64,000 bases of DNA from Branchiostoma floridae (Eukaryota > Chordata > Leptocardii > Amphioxiformes > Branchiostomatidae), in assembly GCF_000003815.2 (NCBI RefSeq), contig NC_049979.1, positions 3,156,968 to 3,220,967 on the forward strand, in the 5' to 3' direction. A model generated the notes under the pieces. It searched no databases. It worked only from the letters and a program-made list of their open reading frames with translations, and was not told the origin of the DNA. This document shows, in pieces, positions 1-10,700 of this stretch (position 1 is its first letter; each line of letters begins with the position of its first letter). Made by a program: the position numbers and the translations under genes.

Positions 1-550
1 GCTTTTAAAGAGAAAATTGTGCCCAGTCAGTGGTCCCAACATTTTGGCATTGATCCAGATCAGCAACTTGTTTGCAAAATCTTTTCTAATTAGGAAAGGA
101 ATGCTGTAAGATTTACAGCAATGTCGCCTGGAAGTCTGAAATCGACTCCAACTGAAGGTTTGCATGTGAAATATTGTGTTGGGAAGGGTTGCGGTACATG
201 TAGTATTATGTGAGGGTCTGCATGCTCTTTTATGTAAGACGTAGGCAGCCTATTTTGATTTCCCATCTTATGTCATCTACGTAATTCGTAGCGAGGCGAT
301 CAAATTTAGCGTAATTGCCTTCCTTGATTTAGCGTAATACATGGGTTCTTCTGAATTCAGCGTAAATCGTTGCCGGGGACCCCCCATGCAGACCCTCCTA
401 CATGCAGGGCACTTCTGTACTGGGTATTTTATATGAGGTCCAGACAAGTCAGATGTGGGACAGTTTATTTTGTGCTGAGGCCAACATGTGGAAGACAGAC
501 TAGAGAGACCTCACTGAGTACTCAGTACTGTGTATATACACAGTGTACCC

Positions 551-774
551 CAGGGCTGTCTCCAGCTTTGAATTTTTTTCCGTCCCACTCATTGTTTGGG
601 AGCTCATCTTGTTAATTTGCCATCTTAAATCTGTCATTTGAAGCAAAGGAAAATACATTTTTATCAATTTTGGGTCGTAAAGCTCAAATTTTTGGGACAA
701 ACTGAATTTTTGTCTGTCTTAATTTCAACTAGAAAACTTCTGGGATAGAAGGACGGGTCCTGGAGACAGCCCTG
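551..774. mobile_element. hAT-like MITE (CAGGGCTGTCTCCAG termini)
   Basis: The left end CAGGGCTGTCTCCAG and the right end CTGGAGACAGCCCTG are inverted. The inside has GTCC and GGAC motifs and AT-rich sequence typical of this window's CAGGG family. No clear 8-bp target duplication is visible for this copy. Confidence 0.65.
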
Positions 775-1986
775 CTTGGCAAAAATCAAAATTTCTTAAT
801 AAGTGACTTAACTTAACTTATATCAAATTTATTCACTGTCCAAATTTTTAGATTTAGGCTCATAAATTTAGGTTCATAAATGTCACTGAAAAATGGATTG
901 AAAACAGTAATATTTATATCCTCTAAAACTGAAAAGTTCCTTTTGATTTTGCTTTGTTAAAGTTGTTCTCAGCTAAGTTAACTTTGACTTGACTTTATTT
1001 GCATGGCAACAGGTACAAATGAAATTAAAGAAGACAGGTACCTACCTACCTACTTAGTCCCTTGACCTCCAGGTCGTTGGGGGGACAAGGTAGACATGAA
1101 GACAGGTAAGGGATGTTTAGATTGATTGGGTAGAACGTTCAAAACAGCTACTTTAACTTTGTTTCACTAGCTTAAAACACTCAGTTCGGTGGCTTTTTAC
1201 TTTTACTAGTTTTAGAGAAAAAGCCACACAGCAAAAACATTCCCTGTACTCTATTATTATAGTCTAATACCTTCAGGGAACCTGCTCCTATACAACATGT
1301 ACCATCCCAAGTTTTAACAACTTTTATTCCCAGGAGTATGAAAGGGGACCATATGTCTTAATTCCCACTAATGGCCAGGTTACTGAGGGCAGATCTGTCT
1401 GTATGATAACAGATGCCTCACCATATGTAACATGTCTGTCAGCTCTCTGTGTATAAAGATCTAATCTCCAAGCAGAGGCCGGGAGGGAAAATAGCCTGAC
1501 CTTGGCCTGACTAAAATCAGGGCCCTAGCAGCTGGCCCTCAACAGTTGCCGTCACCTAGCTAGGGGAGGGGGTCATTAACCCCAGCCAGCAAGAGATTGT
1601 GTAAACACAGGCTAGGAGGGAAGGTTGCAATACTCAATGGCAACAAGGCCATCAAAGATAGCAGACTTCATTTCCTTTCGGTACCGTTACAGTGCCGCCA
1701 ACAAAAATGGCAACACTGTAACTGGGCATGTATGATAACACTACAATGTAACTTGTATTTTAGAAATATTTACACACTCGCTGACACCACACACACACTC
1801 ACTGACACCACACACACACTCCCCTGGGGTAAAGTAATATCTGTTAACGCAGCTATACTGGTAGTACTAGTAACCATTAACTAGTAAGCTAGCCTTTCTG
1901 AGAAAGTCTGTGAGCCAGTCGGACTTTTTCTGCCACTGCTAGGCAAGCCTCATTCACAACAACCTGCTGCAGCTTGCCTGTAACAC

Positions 1987-2313
1987 CAGGGTTGTAGTCA
2001 GCAGCCGTCCTTCCGTCCTTTGACAGAATTCTGCAGCTGGGGACGGAAAAAAATTTTGCCCATTCCGTGTAAAGATGTAAGAAAAACTGTCTCCCTTGTG
2101 TAATTTTTCGCCAAAACAGATGCCGTTGAACAGCCTAGTCTACCAGCAAACTTAACACCTCAAAATGCAGGAAATAGCATTTCAGAGGGTCTAGATTTCA
2201 AAATTTTCTGGGGGTGCATGTGCCTGGAAGCCGTGGGAACGTCGCACCTTTGGCATTAAAGAGGATTTATAATTGAGGGGACGGAAAATGACTTCAGGCT
2301 TGCAACAACCCTG
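1987..2313. mobile_element. hAT-like MITE, CAGGG family
   Basis: It starts CAGGGTTGTAGTC and ends CAACAACCCTG, with internal CCGTCC and GGACGG near the ends. The flanking octamers (TGTAACAC and GTTGACAC) agree at only five of eight positions, so a target duplication is not secure. Confidence 0.5.
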
Positions 2314-4719
2314 GTTGACACACATTTGTGCCTGTTTGAAAGGAGGGAGCATTGTCTTCCTTTCAACTCAAGATACCGGTCAAGGCCACTGCGCACAGAT
2401 GTCATCCATGAAAAATAAACTCAGGTGTGTGTGGTGTAACTGTAAGAGAAGGGTGACATGATTAGCCTTTAGTACCAACTTGTAGGAAGGTTGTTGTGTC
2501 TACCAGAGTCTCTGATCATGTTTTACAGAAGTGCAGGGAAATGAGTTCTGGAGTAGCCTGTTTTGACTGTTTGAGCCTGTGTCAGCAACATGGAAGTCAG
2601 ACTGTTGCCAGGGCTCACTTACCACATGTACACTGGGGCTGACATGACATCAACCCCCCCCCCCCAAGAAACTTTGCCTCAGCCCCTACCCCAAGGGTGA
2701 ATCCTCTTCATTGAGCACGCAATGTTTCCTACGGGGGTATCCTATGATGGCCCTTGAGCCAAGGAGCTGGCCTGTGCAGCCTACAGTAGGCCCTGGCAAC
2801 AGCCTAACCTAGTATTTAGTCTACTGTGGCTTGGCCAGGTTCTCTTCAGGCACAAGGCCAGGTGAAGCTTGGCTGGGGGGTAAATCTTTGGCACACGTTA
2901 CAAGTTACTAGCCTGATTTGATTGTGCTTCTTATTGGCCCGTCAGCCCCGGAAAGTTTGCGTTACACAGACTAGGGTTTTAATTCTGACTGACTATTTTA
3001 CATGGTAGGGGTTTTACTGTCGGTGACCAAAGCTTCTACAGCGCAAAAGAACCGCCGGGTGCCTTTAGATCACCCAGAGAGCCCCGTGAGCCTCAAGAAA
3101 GCTCGGCCAAGGATAGCCCGGACGAACGACGATAGACTAGATGCCAGGGTAGCAACAATCTGGCTTCCCGTTCACAAATGTCCATGTTGCTGGTTACGGT
3201 GTGCACCAGGAAGCTCGTCACAGTTTGCTGGTGTGGGCTCTGCGTGTTGGAGTCAGGGTTCAAGAACCCGGGAGAATGGAGGGCGGGTGTGGAGGTGCTC
3301 ATCACACGTTTACACTAGAGTCAACTTACTTTAAGGAACAATGCTGATGACTTCTGCTCCCAATGGACTGTGGAGCAGCTGAAGCACTGGTCCAAAACTG
3401 GGCGCCAAAGTAACAAACTGATAGCCTGGTATATCCAGCCATATTTTAGCTCCCAATTCTCAATTCTGTCCTTTCCTCAAATCCAGAAGAGACTTGAGAG
3501 ATATGATACAGCTGAAAACCAGGCTAACAAACTGTAGCTACAAGCAGAGTCACGCCTGTGTATTAGTTGCCACTCAAGGGTCAAGGAAAATGGTCACAAT
3601 AGACAAATAGCCACCATAAGTATTTGTGATTGGGTCAGTAGGAAAAATAATCCAAGTGACTTTCAGGTGGTCCTTCTGCAGTGAGTGCAGTAGGAAAGGT
3701 TCTCTGTGTTGCAGATATTTGCCCCTTTTTTTCTGTGAGAAAAAGTGGCAAAGTTTGCAATTTGAGTCATCATTTGTAAGTAAGACAACTTGTGGTATCT
3801 CTATCAGGCTTTCACAGGGCAATCACCCCAGTTCTCTCCTTGGGATTAAAAAAAGGCAGAATGAAAATAAATGCTTCCAGAACACAGGGTCAAATCTTGC
3901 TATCAAATAAAATAAACCTTTCTAAAGCACTGTCATCACACTCCTAGGGTTTCCTCACTTCCTTCAGACTATTTATTTTATTGAAGGAGGGTGTGAGCGC
4001 AATTGCTATAAGGGGCTGAAACAGCAAACATGGTTGAGCTGCCGCAGGCTTCTGTGTCAGAAGATGCCAAGGTAAAAGAGTCTGGTGACAAATTGCACAT
4101 CAGGCAGTGCTGAATGGCAGCCAGCCCAGTAGAATGTTGAGCAAAATTAGTCAAATTTTCGACATCAGCCATTCGGTGAAAGATCAGCAGGGTTGTCACT
4201 AGGACCTGAGTTTCCGTCTTGGGGCGGAATTGTTATTTGTGACACACACACGCAGAAAATTCACCCCATCCGTCCATCGTTCCTAGGCTTGAAATGACAG
4301 GTTTTAACAAAACAAATGACTTGGATGGAATTGGATGGAAGCCAATTCAAAGTTGCAGACAGCCCCCTCAGGTGACAGATAAATTGCACATCAGACGGCA
4401 TGCAAATGAATGTCTGGGCCAGGGCTGTCTCCAGGACCGTCCCTCTGTTCCGGGACAAAAGTTTCCTCGTTGGGTTGAAGAAAGCTTTCACTCCATTTGC
4501 CAAAAACTTCTGAACTTTGTGACATGAAACTGATGAAAATGTATTTTCGTAAGCTTAAAATGACAAATGTTAATAGCAAAAGTTATCAAAATTAAATCTC
4601 GATATCTGGTGAGTGGGATGGAAAAAAAATTCCTGTTCCTTGTTGTTTTGGTGATATACAGTAACTTTGTCTGTTCACTATGTTTGAATGTTTCAATTGA
4701 ATTTTTATTCTCTCCCCAG

Positions 4720-7700
4720 ACGAGTTACCCGGTGGACGAGGAAATCGACCAAGCGGGAGAGATCATCGTGCTGAAGACGCACTTCGAGCCATTCGTTATG
4801 CAATCCATGTCCAAGAACAAAAACCCATTCGGGGTGAGTATCTTGTGTCAAATAAAGATATATATGCACTATCAAGAAGATCATTTAGCTATAGGGAACC
4901 AGGAAATCTGGTCTATGTGCACATGTGGTCAATATAGACAGGATTCTTAATGCTTGTGTCAACTGGAAAATCATATAAGAGACCAACAAGTCTGTCAGTT
5001 CAGTCCCTTCTGTATTTGCAGAGAGGAGGAAAGAGCTATACTAGATTTTTGGATACCAGTCTACGATTTTGGTGCTGGAACATTCTTCACATTGCACAAA
5101 GTTGTGTGGCCTAAGGGCTACAGAAATGGAGATGGGCACTGCCTCATACACCATCACCATTAGAACATACAATCTTTCTGTGTAGAACAACCCTCTACGA
5201 TATATTTCCTGTGTTGCCATCATTATCATTTTTGGTTGGATCTTGATGTATTATTGTTTACAACTTACGTTATGTTTGATTTGACTTTCTGTTATATTTT
5301 CTAGTTTTGGTGTCTTATAAGCCCATGCAGGCTGGGTGAATTGTGGTCGCAAGAGATTAAATTAACATTTATCCATCCATCCATCCATCCATCCACCCAT
5401 CCATCCATCCATCCATCCTTCCATCCATCTTTTCACAATCACAATCTAAAAAAAATTAGCTAACTTTCTTTTCCGCTTTCCCGCCAGTTTCTTGGAAACA
5501 GTAACTTGCAGGGTCTGAGGGAGTGGCGGGAGCCGGTGCGAGAGCTGGCGTCCTTCGGAGCGAACCACTTCGCCCCCTTCCTGCCGCCTCCTGCCGCATA
5601 CTCCGTTCTGGGGGCTGCCTACGAGATCATCCCATCTACACTCAGCCCCTTCTCGGGTAAGTTTTGTTTGTTTGTTATGTAAAACTGGTACAGCACTTTC
5701 AGGTGGTACACACCAGTTGTGCACTGGTGATGACGGAGAAGACAGACACCACATAAATTAAGTACATGTACATGTAAGGTTTGTTATACCAGGGAAGTTC
5801 CCTTAGCTATTTCGACAATTGCAATCAACAATTGACCACAGCAGAACATCCTAAAGCCGGCTTTACAATTCATGCGAATGCTGGCAAAATTTGTTGATCG
5901 GTCAGAGCTTGCTGAGCATTAGCTGTATTTTTTGCTGGAAATCTGCCCCCTTTACAAATAATTGGCCGGGCTTGGGCGACGTCTAATGATTAGATCATCT
6001 CTTGGACATGGACAAAGAGAAAATCGATTTCCTATGTGAGGACGGGCTTTGTAACTGTATGTTCCATTGAATAAAGAGACTCTTTGTACACAACCACTGC
6101 TTTATTCACACCAACGTTTCGGTGACAGTCTGTCAGCTTCTTCAGTGACATACCAACCTGATGAAACTATTCACGGATGTATGTTCCTTCCCTTTGCAGG
6201 CACGCTGTTGAGTAACCGGTACTTCCCGCCCTTCCCGATCATTCAGCGCCTGGCAGCTTTACGTTATCTTTTAGGTGCCCTAACTACTGTAGATGATGTG
6301 CACATGTAATATGTTCCATCTCTTTGCAGGCACGTTGTCGAGTAACCGGTACTTCCCGCCCAGGGTGTCCAACAAGGAGGTGATCCTCCACCGCCTGCTG
6401 GGCCTTTTCCACCCCCGACCGTTCGTGCACATGCGCTTCGCTCCGCAGGGCGCCGTGGCAACCGTGCGGGCCGAGAACGAGCGCTGGGTGGACGTGGTGT
6501 TCAGGTAGCTCAGTGGTTCATCCTGTTGACTGAGATGGGGTTTTTGTACGCTGTCTAACACTTCTTTTTGTTATAGTAAAGCCTATATGAGCGATGGCTG
6601 TTGCTGTTTATATCCGGGTATTTGATGGCTGTTGCCTACTAGGGCATTAGTAGATTGGATTAACAACTGATATTTAAATCAGCAGGTCAAATTACTGGTC
6701 AACATGTAACTCAATATTTTCCAAATCACCTGCTTTTTGTCTACCACTACATCACCGTGACATCATCGCGATCACTCGTATTAAGATAAGGAGTATTTAG
6801 GATTAAAAAGTATCAACATTGGATTACAAACAATGAGGAGTGGGACAGAAAAAAAATTAAAGTACAGTCAAACCTGCCCGAGCGACCACCTCTTCTCAGC
6901 GACCACCTGGCCATTTCGACCGCTTTTTCTCGGTCCCAATTTATTTTCCCATTGACGTAAGCATTAAGTGACCTTTTCTCAATGACCACCTGGCCAACGC
7001 GACTGCGACCGGCCCAAATTGGGACCCACAACGACCGCATCATCTTCAAATTGAGGTTTTCATCGATTTTTCATGATAACTAGCGTGATTTTGTGCCGAA
7101 ATCGGCCAGTTTGCGTCGGATTTGGGGGTTAAATTTACAGTTTACAGTGTGCGTGTTGTATTTGACATTAAAGACCTCGCTTCTTTGTGTGCGTGCAGTG
7201 TTCTTGCTATTTGCCATTAAGCACAACGGAAACCATTTATACCTTGCATCAGGCATGTTTTGAGTCGATACTCTTCTCGGCGACCACCTGTCCAAATCGA
7301 CAGTTTTTTTCCGGTCCCCCGGGTGGTCGTCTTGGGCAGGTTTGACTGTATAGACAGCTTCAGGTCACTGAACTAACGCTCACATTGTAGCAGCATCTCT
7401 TTTCCCTAAAGGTGGCCAGTGCAGCACTGTGGGGTTTGTTCACGGCGGCACTGTTTAGTTATTTTTGCAACTTGTGATAATTTAGATATTGTGCAATATG
7501 TAAAAGTATGACTTAGAAGACAACAAGATACACAAAATGGAAGAAAATTTATTAGTTCTTTATCTCTGAAATTTGTTGAGTCATCTACGAACCCCGCAGT
7601 GCCGCGCTGGTGTCGCAAGTGCAGTGAGAGTCCACCTTGAGTTTGAAACATAGAGCAAGCTGGACTTAATGGCTGGTTTTGTCTGTTTTTCAGGATCCAT

Positions 7701-10700
7701 GCCGAGTTCCAGCTGAACGAGCCCCCGCTGTACCCCTTCTGGTTCACTCCCGCTCAGTTCACCGGGAACATCGTCCTCAGCAGGGACGCGTCTCGCGTCA
7801 GGCACTTCCACCTCTACGTGCCAACAAACAGGTCGCTCAACGTGGGTAAGTCACAAGTTTGTTTCTTTTTTGAATGAATGAATGAATGGATGAATGAATG
7901 AATGAATAAATGAATAAATGAATGAATGAATGGTTTTGTTTGTTTGTTTGAGCTTTTATTGACTCATGAAAAATCGTCCTACATGTCACTTTTCATTGAA
8001 GTCATGAGGGAAGAGGTAAGGGTCAGAAAAAATTAACAAAGATACAGATTGAATACCTAATGAATCCATAGAATTGATATCATATAATCATATTTTTCAA
8101 CAGTATCCAGATATTTTAAAAACACAGTAAAATGCTTGCATCTCTGCAAACTTGCAACCGGTCACTGAATATGGTGTGAGCTCAGCTACATAAATTTCTT
8201 GCACTAATTTTCTTACCAATAATTTCAGTATTTTTTAATGATTGCATGAATGAAAGGATGAATAAATGAATTGATGGATGAGAGAACAAAGTAAGAAGGT
8301 AAGAAGAAGAATTACCTAACAGACATGGATTTGCTGCACGGTCCAGGGCACAAAAAATAGGGAGGTGGACATTAAATGGGTGGATGGACGAATGAATGAA
8401 TGAAAGGAAGAAAGAATGAATGAATGAATGAACAAACAAACAAAGATGATAATTAAGTACCCTTACTATGCAGACATGGAATGGCTGCATGGCCCGGGGC
8501 ATGAGAACATGGAGGTTGACATCAAATGAATGAACGGAATGACGGATGAAGGAAGGAAAGGAGAGGAAAGAATGAATGAAAGAAAGAACAAAAATTAATG
8601 AATAGATTAACAAACAAATAAAGAAGTGCCTGTCCATTCCATTGCAGACATGGAGAGGTTGCACACTCCCATTCACGAGAACATGGAGGTTGACATCAAA
8701 TGGTGGACGGACAAATGAATGAATGAATGAAAGAAAAATGAATAAATGAACAAACAAATAAAGAAGTGCCTGTCCCTTACCTTTCAGACATGGAGTGGCT
8801 GCATGGGCCGGGACACGAGAACATGGAGGTGGACATCGGGTACATCCCGCGGATGGAGCTGACCTCAGTCGCCCCCTCCACGCCCGTACTCATCTACCAG
8901 GAGGATGGGTCTTACATGGACCAGCGGGACGCCGAGCTCAGCGAGGTACGTTTTGTTTAGTTTATCTTTTAGCTTTATATGTAACAAATGGCTGAAGGTT
9001 ATGGTTGAATTGTTGACTAAGAATCTAGAGGTTCTGGGTTCGAATCAGGCCCCAATGTTGTGCCCATGGAAAGGCGCTTTACACTTTTTTTCTTCATTCA
9101 ACTCAGCTGAAAATGAATATCTGGCTTTGGTAAGAGAATTCCTCCATAATAGGACAGAAAGCCATATTCTAAGTGAGCCACACCTTGATGTTAAAGACCC
9201 AACCACATGGACACTTCTCAATAAGAGAAAGGGTCTGCCTCAGTGTAGATATTTAAACAAGTATCAAATCTACTCCACAGGAGCCTACAATTTTCCTGGA
9301 GGAGGACTCTGGAGACATCAGGTGGAACTCAGAAATCTCCATGGAGGAGGCCATGAAGAGCCTGGAGGTCAAGATGTACCCTTTCAAGACAGTAAGGAAA
9401 TACTGTAGATTCCTGGATATATATGAATGCTGTAGGAACTAGTTTTTTAAGATATGTAAGAAAATCACAATTATGTCAACATCGAAAAAATGTAAACTGT
9501 GTGTCTTCTCTTTGAATACAGATAGATGCTTGTGTACATAATTTTTACTGAAGAACATCTTACATTGCACTGAACAATGTCCACTGCACCTAGTATATTG
9601 TATTTGTCTTTTTTCCTGCCTTGGCTTGAGCCCTCATGACACAAAGACCTGACCTGGATGTTTTGAAAACATTGCAGTTTGATATATCCACAGATATAAG
9701 TCACTCCATGGATAAAAGTGAACTAGCATTAGAACAAATGTCAGACCATTTGGCAAGAGAACAAACTTTTTCTGGTAGTGGCATGCTTCACAAAGTTTGA
9801 TAAGAAAGACGTATTTCCCATCGTTTGTTGACGTAACAGTCACAGGTTGGCGTTATGATACACCATGTTTGTGGCTGATGTTTCTGTACTTGTTTCCTGT
9901 GAATGTGAAGTATTTGGCCTTGGCAGGCTGGCCAGTCCTCAAGTGTCTGTCAACAGTGCTGCTGGATTTCGTTAGACCACTGACAAATGTGATTTTGCGG
10001 ATGATGTTAACTGCCTACTCCAACTCGGGCCCAGGACAGAATGTTTCTGAATTAATGTGCATGAATAATTGACCGATTCATAGCAAATATGTCATAAATG
10101 TAGTTTGCCATAGTTTCATGAAAATATTTCAATTGCAGTTTTAGCAGCTTTTCACTATTTCTTGCCCAGAACTGTTTTTTATTTGAAAAATCCGTAAGGA
10201 ATACTTTAAAAGACTTTAAAGAATGATACATGCTGCTTTCTCTGCTTAGCCCTCAGCACCAACAAGAAAGAGTATGGGAGTTAGACACACACATCACTAC
10301 CATTGGACTAGCCCCCTGCTCTAGTGTCTTGCACAAATGTGTAGCCCAAGGGCTACAGAAATGGAGATAGGTGCCACCCCTGAGCATCTGTTACAGATGC
10401 AAGGGCAACTTTTAAAAACTTCTGTACCGTATCTATTATTTGAACTGAAGAGAAATGTTCCTGTGTGTGTCCCCCAGGTGCCATATTACAACTTCACCGA
10501 GGCTTTCAGTCGAGCTGAGGCGGAGAACAAACTGGTCCATTCCATTCTGCTGTGGGGGGCGCTGGACGACCAGTCCTGCTGAGGTAATGTACTGTGGAAA
10601 CTTTGAATAAAAACTCATTTGTGTTGGTAGAATTCATAGTTGTGCAATTTGCACTTTATTCCAACACAAAGGAAAGGTCGATCTTGCCAACCTTTATCAG

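Larger units (their letters stand above)
1..4719. other. No gene recognised; upstream/intronic DNA of SELENON with MITEs
   Basis: I see no exon with convincing family similarity. The missing SELENON N-terminal exons may lie here or before the window. The stretch holds two CAGGG...CCCTG elements (551-774, 1987-2313), a piece of another around 4420, a short CACTCACTGACACCACACA duplication near 1780-1822, and a poly-C run near 2656. Open frames here are short and lack codon structure. Confidence 0.5.

Noticed and set aside
1-4719. Search for SELENON N-terminal exons (signal-anchor, EF-hand)
   Set aside because: No DxDxDG-type loop with flanking splice sites was found by eye; the exons are probably outside the window or too diverged to spot.
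8182-8757. 191-codon minus-strand frame rich in FIHSF
   Set aside because: It is produced by the GAAT tetramer repeats and ghost exon copies on the other strand.
8905-9408. 167-codon plus-strand frame across SELENON exons at 8788 and 9281
   Set aside because: It reads through the intron in a frame different from the conserved SELENON frame in both exons.
10478-10582. Ending SELENON at the TGA 10580-10582 as a true stop
   Set aside because: The conserved SGRTLRE block and three further exons continue in phase after the UGA, and a SECIS lies downstream.
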